Positions 23,801-38,600 of a stretch of DNA of 64,000 bases are shown here, piece after piece. This stretch comes from Progne subis subis (lineage: Eukaryota > Chordata > Aves > Passeriformes > Hirundinidae), in the NCBI GenBank assembly GCA_022316685.1, contig JAKJHU010000057.1, positions 868,001 through 932,000 on the forward strand, read 5' to 3'. Both the position numbers and the translations under genes were made by a program. Under the pieces are notes generated by a model. The model did no database searches, was not told the origin of the DNA, and saw only the letters and a program-made list of their open reading frames with translations. Positions within the stretch are counted from its first letter, which is position 1. Each line of letters opens with the position of its first letter.

Positions 23801-26800
23801 GGCTTTATAAAAACTACTGATGAGACCTCCAATGCTTCACTAATGCCGTATATATTCTGAGCAGAAACACGGAAATAATAGCCTGCATTTTCAGTTAGGT
23901 TAACAATTCTACAGGTTGTGCCTGAAATACTTGAAGATACAAGTTGCCATTCTGCTCCTTCCTTGGCTTCACGTTTCTCTATGATGTAATTGGTGATCAT
24001 AACACCTCCATCATCCTCTGGTGGTTTCCAGCTTATCACCACAGAATTCTTCAGTATAGACTCTAGAACAATTGGCCCTACTGGTTTTTCTGGTTTATCT
24101 GTACAAGAAAAAGTGCAAAATTTTTACTTCTTTTTCCAGTCAATATTTGAGAAAATATTTCACAAAAATACTGAAAAGAAAATTAATTACCTTGTATTTC
24201 CACTTTAAGTACAGTGTCAACTGTTCCAAATGTGTTACTGAGTTGTACTTTGTACTTCCCAGCATGAGTCTTGTGTTGCACATTCTTAATAGCAAGATGA
24301 GTATACTGTTCTGTGTTCTCAATAGTAACTGTTTCTGATCCTCTCAAAGGTTTGTTGCCATGGAACCAAGTTATTGCTGGTACTGGCCGGCCAATATACA
24401 CAACGTGAAGGCGGAGGGTGCCACCTGCACCTGCGTAGTATTTCTCTTTCAATGGGAAGCCGGGGTGGAACTGAGGAGGGGCCTGCAATAATAGCTTGCC
24501 ACTAGTTTCAATTTCTCCAACATCATTGGTAGCCATACAGGTGTAGAGACCTTCATCCTCCTGTTCATCTGTCATTACTGTCAGTGTATGATTGCGTCCA
24601 TCAGACGACATTTTGTATTTTCTGCTTTGTACCAGCTCTTTGCCGAAACGGTACCATTTAATATCAGGCAAAGGTCTCCCAACAATCTGGCATGTCAGCT
24701 GAGCTGCCTCTCCCAGTTTAGTTGTAACATCCTGCATTTCTTTCTTTATGGCAGGTGCTTCTCCAGCTGCGACAAAGAAAATAAGAAAAAAATTATGATG
24801 ATTACTATGAAATTCTCCTCTATTATTACATTACTGGAAATTAATTTTCATTTATACTCAATCCACTTATACTTGAAAGACTGTCCTTTGGGACAGTCAT
24901 GCTAGCAAATACAATGTAAAACAAATAGGCAGCATGTTAAATGCAGCACCATGGTTTATGACACAGCAAATTACAACAATATCACAGCAAATGTGACAAT
25001 GTATTTTTGCTTACATGTTAATTTAGTTTTCACTGCCATAGCAGTCCTTCGAGGTCTGCTGAGGCCAGTCTGATTTTCTGCAAAAACACGGAACTCATAT
25101 TCTGTGGCCTCAAGTAAACCTCCTACTGTAAACTGCCTGTCCTTGATGCGTTCCTTATTGCATTTTTTCCAGGTGCTTTCTCCAGACTGGCGATATTCAA
25201 CCCAATAGCCAAGGATCTCTTTGCCACCGTCACTTTCAGGTCGTTCCCATTCTAATGTAATGCTGTCCTTAAATATAGAAGTGATCTCAATTTCTCCAGG
25301 TTGGCTTGGTTTGTCTGAAAATTAAAATAAATACAGAAAATCAATTTTTCTCTAAATGTCATTAAGCTGCTCTTCAAAAGATCTGTTAATGTGGATATCG
25401 TCTTACCGAATGGATCCTTGCATACAACAGGTTCAGAAGCAGGACTTGCTTCACTTTCACCGATGTCATTTTGAGCAATGACACGGAATTGATATTCAGC
25501 ATCTGGAACAAGTCCTGTGACTGTGTACATTGTAGTGGTAATCTGTGTCTTATTATGCCGGACCCATTTTTCTGTAGATGTCTCTTTACGTTCAATATAG
25601 TAGCCAGTTACACGAGAACCACCATCATCTTTAGGTCTGGACCAGGACAAGTTGACAGAACTCTTTGTAACATCAAGCACTTCAGGCGGGTTGTTTGGAG
25701 GCTCTGGTGGATCTGTTAATAATTACAGTAATAAAAAAATTAGAAATAACAGTGGCATAGCTTTAAAATTTCTGCATATATTGTTGTACTTTTAGATCAT
25801 AATGCAGTAGTTAATTTTTTTTTTTAATTTTTTTTTTTTTTTAATCTAAAAGAAAACTTACTTAGAGGTGTCTTTGGTACTGCTGGTTCCTCAGATTTGA
25901 GAGATTTGCTAATACCAAAATGATTTTCAGCAGAAACACGGAAGTGATATTCCACGTTTTCTTTGAGTCCTTTCACCACTAGTGATGTACCTTTCACTCG
26001 AGAGTCAACAGTGTACCAGGCAGTCTTTGGTACTTCTCTTCTCTCAACAATATAACCCAGGATATCTGCTCCGCCATCATCTGTAGGAGGTCTCCAGCTT
26101 ACTCTGACAGAACGAGCTTGTATATCATCATACTCAAGTGGTCCTTCTGGTGGATTTGGAATGCCAATCACTCTGACTTTAATGTACACGGCTTTCTTGC
26201 CGCACTTGTTTTCAAGTACCAAATCATAGGTGCCTGAATCTTCTCTTTCTGCATCTTTAATCACAAGTTCTGTGTGAGTCTCAGAAGTCGCAATCATGGC
26301 CCTCTTGCTGATGTCCTGTCCTTCTTTTGTCCATTTGCATACTGGGATGGGCTTACCCTTAATGGGTATTGTAAGCCTGATTACTCCTCCTTGTCTCACC
26401 ATGAGACCTTCTTGGTATTTTTCATCAAGTTCATAATCAGGATATTCTGTAAACAAAAACACTATGTCATGCTGTGTCCTACAGATGATATAATACCTTC
26501 TTTAAGCAAAGTATTTTTTAGGACCTCTTTCAACAAGAGCTGAGACTTGAAATATCTTACCAAGCATTTCTGTTATTTTGACTGTTCCTGGCACTTCAGC
26601 AGGTTCTCCTGGCCCACCAGCATTACAGGCTAGCACTCGGAATCTGTACTCTGCACCCTGAGGAAGATGTGTCAAGGTGTATTCCCGAATCTTGGTCGGC
26701 GTAGTATTGCATTTGGTCCATTCAAATTGATCAACTTTCTGCATCTCAATTAAGTAGCCAGTAACTTTAGAACCACCTTCATCTTCTGGTGGACTCCAAG

Positions 26801-29800
26801 CCAGGGAGACAGATGTTCTTGTAGTATCAGTGACTCTTGGATTCTGAGGTTTACCTGGAGGAGCTGGAAGAGAAAATCAGACAGGCAGGTGGGATTTGTT
26901 TTTATGAATATTTGAAAGATTAAATAGATGCTAACTTGCAACTTATGATCTGTAATAAGTTGATTGTGAATTTAAAAAGGAAAACTTTGAATGAAAGATT
27001 TTCACTAATATTTTCTTAATTATCTCCAGTCAGAATCTCATTTGTTAATACACCTAGAAAAATTTCCAAATTAGAATTAATTATACCATAATGTCATTCC
27101 CTTCTACCATAATGTTTTTAATCTTTGTAGGAAATTACTTACCAATTGGATCTCTGGCAACAGCAGACTTGGAAGGACGGCTGGGTTTCCCAGTGCCTCT
27201 GGCATTGATTGCTGTGACCCGGTGTTCATATTCTAATCCTTCAACCAACCCAGTGGAACGGTAACGAGTCATGGTGACTGGAACTTTATTTGCACGGATC
27301 CATCTATCTGCTCTAACTTCTTTGCGTTCCACAATATAACCAGTAATCTGTGAGTCACCATCATCTTCTGGAGGATACCAAGTCAATGTCATGCCATCTC
27401 GAGAGATATCAAACACTTCTGGAGTGCCAGGAGGACCAGGAATGCCTGTAAAGCCATGACACGGAATTAGTGAAGAAAGCGTCAGATGACTTTACACACT
27501 AGTATTATGTGACATATTGTGAATAACAATGTAATATCAATGTTTTATCAAACTCTTTTATTAGTGGACATCTGAGTAATTTATAAATCAAGTCAGTGAA
27601 AAACTTCTGGTTTTGAAATGGGGTAAAACAGTTTTTCAAGACTAAAGCAGAAATTCCAAGTTTACCATCCACGTTCTGTATGCTACATCTCTAATACCTA
27701 TCCAGATTTATGGATGGCATTTTTCCTTTGGAAAATAACAAGATTACTGCGCATCATAATGTACAACTTTATCTGGAAAAAAGAAGTAGCATCATCTAGG
27801 AAATTCTAGTATATGTGTGGATATATAAGTACATTTAAATATATATTTTTAATTTTAAAGGTAGGGAATGAACAAAAATTTCCGACTTACGGATTCTGCT
27901 CTTGCATTCTATAATTTCAGACTGCAGATAAGATCCAATTCCAAAGCGGTTTGTAGCAGCCACACGGAACACATATTCTGCACCTTCAACAAGTCTGGTG
28001 AACTTAAATGTTGTCCTTGTTACTGACTCTGAAACTGGCAGCCATCCAGGACGGTGAGCATCACGCTGTTCTACCACATACCCACTAAGGGCAGCTCCAC
28101 CATCCAGCTCAGGAGGCTCCCAGGAGATGGTTACATAATTTGCATCAATTTCATCAATTCTGATAGGTCCAACAGGTGGTCCAGGCTTGTCTAGTGGGGA
28201 AAAAAAAGAAAAAAAAAAAGAAAAGAAACTTACAAACAGATGCAAAAAAAGGAATCATATTTCTCACGTAAAAGTTGAAATGGAGAAAGGTCATGGACAA
28301 TTATTTTGATGAATTCTTACCAAGGATTATAACTTTTAATGTATCAGTTACTGTTCCAGTTGTGTTCTTCAGTTCAAGTGTATACTCCCCAGTATCATGT
28401 ATGGTGGTCTCACGCACAGTTAATTTGGCCATTTTGGCAGCAGTCTCCATTTTGATGCGTTCTGATTCTTTTAGTTTAGAACCAGCAAAGAACCAAGATG
28501 CAGTTGGAGGTGGTCGTCCTTCAATTGGAATGGCTAATTCAATGGGCTTGCCAGCAGGTACGTGGATTGTCTTCTGAGGTATTCCAGTGAAGTCAATTGT
28601 TGGTAGAACTAAGGAAAGCAAATAATTGACATTTTAAGTACCTGTTTTATAACTATCACATTTATTTGCTGTAAGCTTGACCCTATTGTTTTCAACAGTA
28701 GACACCTACCTTTTCGGTCTTGAACTGTCACTGCTGTGACAATCTCTCGTGGTTCTGACACGCCCTTCTGATTCTGTGCTCTGACCCTGAACAAGTACTG
28801 TTCACCTTCATTGAGAGAGATAATGGTATGTTCATAGACGGTAGGCTTCAATGTCACTACCTTCAACCATCTTTCTGTTCCAGCTTTGCTGGCCTCAATG
28901 ACATAACCAGTCAATCTGCTGCCACCATCATGCAATGGTTTCTCCCAGGCAAGTGTAACAGTTGATTTAGTGGTGTCAATCACTTCAAGTTTTTGTGGTA
29001 CCATGGGGACATCAGATACCAGTACTGCATCAGATGTTTCACAGCCTTCACCAATGCCATAAATATTTTCTGGTAGTACTCTGAAATAATACAAAGCTCC
29101 TTCCAGAAGTCCGGTAACTCTGTAAAATGTCTTGCTGCATTTGGTAGTGACAGTCTTGTAAGCTCTCATGGAAGCTTCACGTTTCTCAATTATGTAATTG
29201 TTGACTGGGGCTCCACCATCAATGACTGGAATGTCCCAAGTAAGTGTCACAGAATCTTTTGATACTTCCTTAACTCTCACTTCAGGTGGTGGACCAGGTG
29301 TATCTAAAACAAACAAACAAATTTTTTTTCCCTTTTTGGATCCTTTCATTTTACAGTCAATGACTACTTGTGCATAAACCAAAAATGCTGGGATTTGATT
29401 TGTAAGCTAGCACAGCTCCAGAAATTATGTATTTTCCTTTGGATTAGATTGTTTGTCAGACTTCTCAAACATTCTCATGTTATTTAAAATGCAAACTTCC
29501 TTTGAAAATGAATTATATTTATTCCTGAACAATAAGCAGGCCGAGTGCAGTAATATTCATATATACAAATGTAGCAATACTTACCATACACTTTCACAGA
29601 AATAGTTGCAGATTTTTTTCCTGATTGATTTTCAGCCTCAATGATGTATTTTCCAGCATCATACCGATTAACTTTATCCACAATAAGCAAAGTGTAGCTG
29701 TCTGTAGTATCAATAATACCTCGACTTACAAGGTCAACACCCTGCTTGCTCCATGTGATTACAGGAGTAGGTCTGCCAGATACAGAGACCATTAGGCGCA

Positions 29801-32800
29801 GGGAACCACCAGCTCTGATTGTAACAGTCTTCTTCAGATCATCAGCAAGCTCAAGTTCAGGTGTTTCTGATGAATGGTATAAGAAATATAGAATTAGTTA
29901 ATCTTATAGAAGTCCTAAAGGAAAATATAATTTCCTTGAAATATACATTAGGTTTTCAAATTACCTATTCTTTCCACAGGTTCGATTTCTGCTGATGATT
30001 CACTAAATTCACTCATACCGTTCACATTTGTTGCAGCAACTCGGAATTGGTATTTCTGGTTTGTTTTAAGACCAGTCACGGTGAACTCAGCATTCCTCAG
30101 AGTGGCAGTTGTATGTGCTCGATACCACTGTTCACTACCTTCTTCTTTCATTTCAAGAACATAGCCTAAGAGGTCAGCACCACCATCATATGTGGGCTTT
30201 GACCATGCTAAACTTATGCTGTGCATTGTAGTATCCACAACTCTTGGAACTGAAGGTGATGCAGGAGTGTCTTTGAAAAAGCAGAAAGTGTATTTTATAT
30301 TAATATAAATATATTTGTATTTATATTTCTGCATACCAAATGCAGAAAACATTTTAAAAAATCAATTCAGTCAAAAACCAATTTCCAGACAGCTAATTCC
30401 GGGAAATGCATTTAAGATGAACTATAACTGTTTTTAACTTATTCCAATTCTATATAGTTTATTGAGTTTGTGTGTGGTTATGGGTTTCTTAGTTAAAGTG
30501 TCAATGTGAGTTTATGCTGATTATAAATAAATATTAAAATATCTTTTAAATATAGAAACTTACATGATGGTTCTTTACATAACATGTATTGTGAAGGTTC
30601 ACTTGGTTCACTGTTTCCAGCAGCATTCACTGCAGTAACACGGAATTGGTACTGGCTCCCTTCCATGAGACCAGTGACTTTCAGTCTGGTGTCATAAATG
30701 GTATAATCTCTATTCACTCGTGTCCAGCGCAGACTTTTCCTTTCACGTTTGTCCACAAGATAGTCCTTAATCTCACTGCCACCATCCGATTCTGGCTTTG
30801 ACCACTGAATAATGATATGTTCCTTGCCGACAGTCACTTCCTCAGGAGCACCAGGCTGTGTTGGAATAGCTGTTTTTTTAAAAGGTGAGGAAAAAAAAAA
30901 AAGATTGTTCAACAATTGTTCAATTATTCCACAAATTCTGATGCAGAAGTGAAGGTAGTAACACTCACTGAAAGCATTCCTGGCAATCACAGGTTCTGAT
31001 TCAAGTGGAACACCTGCTCCATATTTGTTGACAGCTCTCACACGGAAAATGTATTCATTATTTTTAATAAGCTTTGTTACCACAGTTGATAAAGTCTGGC
31101 ATTCAGCCTCAACAATAACCCAGTGAAGTCTGCTGGTTTCACGCCTTTCTATGATATAGTGAGTGATTTCTGCACCTCCATCTTCCTCAGGAATGTTCCA
31201 TGCCAGAGTACATTTCTCTTCTGTTACTCTGCTAACTGTGATTTTGCCTGCACATGGACCTGGTGAATCTGTGTAGGAATCAAAGTAAGTATTGTTATTA
31301 GTGGCTAAGGAAAAGCATCTCATTCTTATTTAAAAGAATGGGGGTTTTTTCAGTATACTAAGTATTAATAGTAATCACAGGATACATACCAAGCACTTTT
31401 ACAAGAACAGAAATTTGTTTCATCCCACTGGCATTTTTAACTGTTAGGGTGTATTTGCCAGTATCACTTCTGTCACAGAACTTGATAATTGCAATAGCTC
31501 GTTTGCTGGTATATTGAAGAGATATCTTTTCACATAACTCCAGTTCCCTGTCACCTTTGGACCAGAAGACTTTTGGTTCTGGTTTTCCACCAATGGCTGC
31601 ATCAAGAACAAGATCTGATCCAGCCCTAATGGTCAAAACTTCTCCCTGCAGTCTGGCATCAAGTTCAGCCTTTGGTGGTGCTGGAAAAAGAGATTTGAAA
31701 AAAAATTACACCACAGTACTAAAAATAGAACATAATGTTTTTAATTGTTCCAAGTAAATAGTCCTTACTGTATTCATCTTTGCAAATGACAGCACCAGTT
31801 GATTCAGATCCTTTGCTAATCACACCAGCAGCATTCTTTGCTAGTACACGGAATTCATAGGCTTCATCTTCACTAAGGGCTGTCACAGTAAAAAAGTTTT
31901 CTGAGACAATGGTATAATTGCATTTTAGCCAACGTCCATCACCAGATTCATTATATGGTTTGCGCTCAATAATATATCCAATTATTTTGCTTCCACCATC
32001 ATAAAGTGGAGGTGACCAGCTCAGTGACACTGTAGATCTGGTGACATCTGTTACTTCTGGTCTACCTGGTGGATCTGGAGGAATAAAGCAGAAAAAATGA
32101 GAAATGCAATCCTATTTTAGCTTAAATAACAATGTAGCTCTAAAAGTAATACTTACCAACTGGATTTTGAGCCACTACAGGTCTGGAAGCTTCACTGGCT
32201 TTGCTAACACCTGCAGCATTTAGAGCATAGATTCTGAATTGATATTCTAGGCCTTCCACCAACCCAGTGACTTTATAGTTGCAGTCACAGCATGGTATTT
32301 TGTTCTCCTTCACCCAAAGGATGGTGTTGCGCTCCTTCTTTTCCACCCAATATCCAATGACTTTGCTGCCACCATCATGGTAGGGTTCCTCCCAGCGTAT
32401 GGCCATGGCACTTGCAGACACAGAACAGACTTCTGGCCTTGAAGGTGGGCTTGGTGGGACTAAACATGAAAAGGTGGGGAGGAAAATGTCAGCAATTTTA
32501 AATTCCTGAGTCGGAAGGAAAGAACAAATTTTGAGAAGTGTTTCACTTACCAAACGGATGCTCAGCAACTATTGTTTTTGATTCAATTGGCTTGCTGACA
32601 CCGAATCTATTTTCTGAGCTGACTCGGAAACTGTACTCTTGATATTTCGTGAGATGACTGACTTTGATCTGTGTACGTTTCACACTGGAATTCACCAGCT
32701 GCCATGCTGTTGTGCCAGATTCACGTTTCTCTACAATGTAGTTTGTAATGTCACTGCCACCATCATCTTCAGGTTCTTTCCAGGTCAACACACAGGACTC

Positions 32801-35568
32801 AGCAGATACAGACGATATTTCAATTGGGCCAGTGACAGGACCTGGCCTTCCTATGACTACCACTGTGACAGTAAATGTTTTCACACCAGCAGTGTTCTCA
32901 AGTGTAAGGTAGTATTTACCAGAGTCACCTCTCATACTGTCTTTTACAGTCAGTGTGGTTCGGTCTTTTGTTGTCTTGATGGTCACTCTTTCAGTTTCCT
33001 TCAGCCTCATCTCCTCAAGTTTCCATGTCACTTTTGGAGCTGGGCGCCCACTGATTGGTATATCAATAGTAAATGTGCTTCCAGCCTTGCATGTTATAAG
33101 CTGTCTGCTTATGTCACTGAGATCTGCTGTTGGTTCAATCTGTGGCTCCTTAACAATAACAGAAGAGAAAGCTTCTCTTGGCTCACTGTAGCCAGCGTCA
33201 TTCCTCGCCTTGACCCGGAACTCATATTCTGTGTTCTCCACAAGGCCTTCAACAGTGAAAGTAAGTTGCTTGGTTTGTCCAGCTCCAGTCCAGGAGTCAG
33301 ATCCCTTTTGTTTCATTTCAAGAAGGTATCCAGTAATACGGCTACCACCATCATGATCAGGTTTAAGCCAAGCTAAAACTACAGAAGATTTGGTTGTATC
33401 AACAATATCTAGTCTCTTCGGTGGAGCAGGTTCTTCAGTGGCCACAACTGGTTCTGTTAATTCACAGGGTTCACCTACACCATATTCATTTTCTGCTGAT
33501 ACTCGGTAGTAATATGGCATACCTTCTGCTAGATCTGTGACCTTAAAGATTTGTCGAGTGCATTTTGAACTCACTACTTGCCAGCTACGACGACTTGCTT
33601 CCCGTTTTTCCACAACATAGTGGTGGATCCGAGAACCTCCATCCAGAACAGGAGCATCCCACATTAAAGTAATAGATGTTCGAGTCACGTCTTTAAATGT
33701 AATAGGACCTGGTGGACCAGGTGTGTCCAAAACCTTGACAGTAAATGTAATAGACTTGCTTCCACTGTTGTTTTCCACAGTAAAGACATACTTGCCAGCA
33801 TCATTTCTATTGCATTCCTCTACAGTCAATGTGCTGAATGAATCTGTTGTTTGAATGTCAGCACGCAAACTAAGATTAGCATCTGCTTTGGACCACACTG
33901 CAGTAGGGACTGGCCTTCCAGAGAAAGCAATAAATAGACGAATGCTTGCACCTGCTCTTACAATATGGGTCTGCTTGAAGTTTGCATCAATATCTATTTC
34001 AGGTGCAGAAAGCCTGTCCACGGTTTGGACTGAAGCAGGAACTTCGCAACTTTCTCCTCTGCCAGCACCATTAACAGCACTAACTCTGAATTTATAGTGT
34101 TCTCCTGCCTCCAAATCAACAACGGTATATTTAGTAGCAATAACAGTCTCTGCATTGACTTTCTGCCATGCTTCAAGATCAGCTTTGCACATCTCAATGA
34201 TGTACCCAATTATTTCCATGCCTCCATCAAAAACTGGCTTTGTCCACTCTAAGCTTACACTAGTCTTTGATGTGTCTGTCACCTTTACAACATTAGGAGC
34301 ACTTGGTGGGCTGACTGGCTCTCTGCATTTAATCAGCTTTGAAACATCACTTGGAGGTCCAACTCCTGCAGCATTTTCAGCCATGACATGGAACTCATAC
34401 TCATTGCCTTCAATAAGGCCAGTTACTCTGTATCTGTTCTCAGTAATGGGCCGTTTACTGGATACTTTAACCCAACGCATGCTCTTCTTTTCTCTCCTTT
34501 CAAGAATGTATTCGTTTATCTCACTTCCACCATCTGACTCAGGTCTTGCCCATGTGAGTGTGATACTGTCTCCTGTTACATTGGTAGGCTCTGGAGTTCC
34601 TGGTGCATCAGGGAGAGCTGAAAAAAAAGAAAAATGCCATTAGAAAGACAAGACAGTAAATCCATGGATATTTGTGCAGGATGAGGTGGAAACTTACTGT
34701 AAGGTATTTGTGCAATGACTGGATCAGACTCCAATGGTCTGCCAACTCCAAATTTGTTCACTGCAGAGACACGGAACTGATACTCATTGCCTTTAATTAA
34801 TTTAAGTGCTGTATAGCTGCAAGCTTCACATTTATCTTCAACTAATGCCCAAGCAATCCTGCTGGTTTCACGCTTTTCAATTATGTAGTGAGAAATAGAA
34901 GCACAACCATCATTAGCTGGAGGCTCCCACCATAATGTGACTTTTTCTCCAGTGACGTTTGTGAATCGTATTGGTCCACCAACTTTTCCTGGTGCGTCTA
35001 CAATTTTAAAGGTTCAGAGTTAGAATCTGCTGACACTTAGAATAAAATACTATTTTAAAAAAAGCATGCTGAAAGTGCTTGGTGCAGTACCTTGTACTCT
35101 GATGGTAATATCTTCTCGTTTAGTGCCTGATGCATTTTTGGCTTCTACTGTGTACACTCCACGATGTTCCCGGAGAGCATCTCTAATGAAGATTGTACTA
35201 TATCCAATAGCTGTAGTGATTTCTATATTCATCATTTTATCAATCTCTTTACCATCCTTAAACCATGTCACTTTAGGTACTGGACGTCCTTTGATTAGAG
35301 CTTTAAGTCTAATGCTCTCTCCAGCTTTAACAGTAAGGCCTTCAAAGTGTTCAGCACCAAATTCAATTGTTGGAGCAACTAAAAAATGAAAATATAAATC
35401 AATTTCCATATAGCTAAATATTTTTCTGTTACTCTTCCAAATGTACTAATTATAAAAGTCTGTGATACATAAAATTATTTCAATTACAAAATGGTCACTA
35501 AATAGCAGTTATTATATGAATGCTAAACTTATTTTTCCTGTAAGCATCCTTAAATGCATCATATATGC

Positions 35569-35617
<49 letters not shown>

Positions 35618-38600
35618 TGAAAGGCACTGTTAAAATGTGGTATTACTAGTATGCCAAGCAACCTGAGGCACATTTTAATTTTGAAATCATTCAGTGCATC
35701 AGAATATTACATGCTTTCCTTCCAGCTTTGCTGCTGCTTATCCAAGAGAAATGTAGAGTGCCATGCTTTTCAGTAATTGATTATGTATGTCTGCCAGATT
35801 TGGGTCTTTAATTTAGACCTCCCCACCTTGGAGTATGAACATAAATACTCTTAATTGATCGGGATGACTACAGACACAAGTTCTTTGCTCCTCGACTTCC
35901 CGCTTCCCATCAGTACAGCCAGAAACTCGATCTGGCCTCAATACCCAAGCATATTAAGAAAAAATTCTTACCATTTTCATCTCTGGTCATGATATAGCCC
36001 GAAGACTGTGAAGGTGGGCTGATTGTACCAACAGCATTTCTTGCAAGCACTCTGAATTCGTATCGGTCACCTGGGCTGAGCCCTGTAACTGTATATTGGC
36101 ACTCGCTGACATCAGTAAAGTTACACCTGAGCCAACGGTCTGCACTTCCTTGCCGCTTCTCAATGCTGTAAGCCACAATCTTACTGCCTCCATCACGCAA
36201 CGGGGGGTTCCATTTCAGGGTGATTGTTTCTCTAGTGACATCAATGTAATCAGGAGTACCAGGTGGGTCTGAAAGAAAAATAATGAAGATTTATTTTTAT
36301 TACTGCTCACAATAATCTACAAGAACAGAATCTTCTTGTATGATTGATTAATCATTCACTTACCCACTGGAGAGACTGCCAAAGTAAATTTGCTTGGCTC
36401 ACTAGCTCGGCTTAGACCCGCAGCGTTTTCAGCATATACTTGGAACTGGTAATCCAGGCCCTCAAGCAGTCCAGTAATCCTGTATTCTCTGTTAGATATT
36501 AATGCAACATTAACCTTCTGCCACAAAATACTGTTTCTTTCCTTCTTTTCAACATGGTATCCCATAATCTCTGAACCACCATCATAAACAGGAGCATCCC
36601 AAGAAATGGTCATTCCATCAGCAGTTACGTTGTATACAACAGGCTTGCCTGGGGCACCTGGTGGTTTAAACTGATGCTTTGCCACAACATCTGCTGAGAC
36701 AAGAGGTGGGCTCACTCCGTATCTGTTTTCTGCACGAACTCTAAACTGATACTCAGTATCTTTAACAAGGTTTGGTACTTTGAAAGTTGTTCTTGCAGCA
36801 CTTGAACACACCAGCTTCCAGTTCATTTGTGATGTTTCTCTCTTCTCAATACTGTAGCCAGTAATTTCTCCTCCCCCGTCATCATCAGGAGCATCCCATG
36901 ACAAAACGACACTATCTGCTTTGATTTCATCTATTCTTAAAGGTGCTTTTGGCCTAGATGGAGGACCAAGAGTGATTACAGTGATTGTGAATGACTTTCT
37001 GCAGACTACGTTATCAAGAATTAAAGTATATTTCCCACCATGCTCCTTTTTCACATTCTTGATACTTAGGCTTATCTTGTTTTCGGTTTTCTTGAAACGA
37101 AGATGTTCTGTTTCTTTAAGAGGGAGGTTGTCCTTGAGCCAGCTCATTGACGGATTAGGCTTACCCTTATAGGGCAATTCAACATGCAGGTTATGTCCAA
37201 TTCTTACTGCAATCTGACCTCCAGGAATATCAGAAAGGTCAGCTTCAGGTGTTATAATAAGTTCTTTCACTGTAATGGGTCCAACAGTAACAGAGTCACT
37301 CATGCCTTTTTCATTTTTAGCAAAGACTCTGAATTCCATGACAGAAAGCTCTTTAAGTTTGTCAGCTACAAATTCACAGCTCTTGCTTGTGCCTGCATAT
37401 GTCCATTCTTTCTCTTCCTGAAGTTTCTTTTCAATAACATAGTCTGATATAATGCTACCACCATCATAGTCAGGCTTGCTCCACTGCAATTTAACAGAAC
37501 TCTTTGTAGAGTCTTTCATGGCTAGGTCTTTTACAGGTCCAGGTACGTCTGCAGCTTTCACTGGTTCAGATGTTTCACAAGGTTCACCTAGTCCAATTTC
37601 ATTTTCAGCAAGAACACGGAAAAAGAATGAAGTCTTTTCTGACAGGTTAGTCAGTTTAAAGGTGGTATGAGAACACTTTGTTGTAACAGTTGACCAGGCC
37701 CTCTTTGTAGCATCTCTTTTTTCAACAACATAATTTGTTATTTCAGAACCACCATTGATGAGAGGTGGCTCCCATATCAATGTAACTGTGCCACGAGAAA
37801 CATGCTTGAGCTGCAGCTTCTGGCATGCAGAAGGTGTGTCAAGTACTTTTACATTCACAAATGATGATTTTGCTTCTCCAACTCCATTTTCAATTGTAAG
37901 AACATATTTTCCCGTATCATTTCGTGTAACTTGAGGAATAATAAGTAGTGTAGATGACTCTGTGTTCTGGATCACATATCTTTCATCACTCCCAAGATTC
38001 TTGTCACCCTTTCTCCATGTGACTGTTGGAGGAGGCCTTCCCTTGAATGGAATCATTATTTCCACATCTTCACCTGCTTTAGCAACAATAGATGTCCGAA
38101 GAGCAACATCCAGGTCAATCTCTGGTGCCACTGTGGAAATAAATAAAAATTAATAATGCATACTTAGAATGTAAAATAAGAAATGGTTTGAAAAAAAAAG
38201 AAAAATGATAAATCACAAAAAAAATACAGTACCAAGAATATCTTTAGCTTGAACAGGTTCCATCATTTCAATAGGCTCTCCTTGTCCAGCACAATTCATA
38301 GCAGATACACGGAAATAGTAATTAACGCTTGGCTGAAGGTGGGATACAACATATTCAGTTGTTCTCACTTCTCCCTTGGTACTGACTACAGTCCATTCTT
38401 GCTCTTCACCTTCCCTCTTCTCCACCACATAGTGGGTAATTGGACTTCCTCCATCATAAGCAGGTTTAATCCAGCCAAGGGTAACAGATGTCTTGGTTGT
38501 ATCCACAACTTTAAGCTTTGTTGGTGAGCCTGGCTTATCTGTAAATGATAGTTTTCAGAGGAAAAAAACCACCAATCAGAATGCAATTAACTGTAAAAAG

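Noticed and set aside
23228..23820. Small + strand frames in the LTR region as viral coding remnants
   Set aside because: They lie within the LTR and its flank and show no gag, pol or env features.
30493..31323. One 276-codon frame covering two Fn3 domains as if a single exon
   Set aside because: The stretch between them (30870-30968) has good donor and acceptor signals and encodes non-Fn3 residues (CYYLHFCIR). It is a 99-bp intron that happens to be open.
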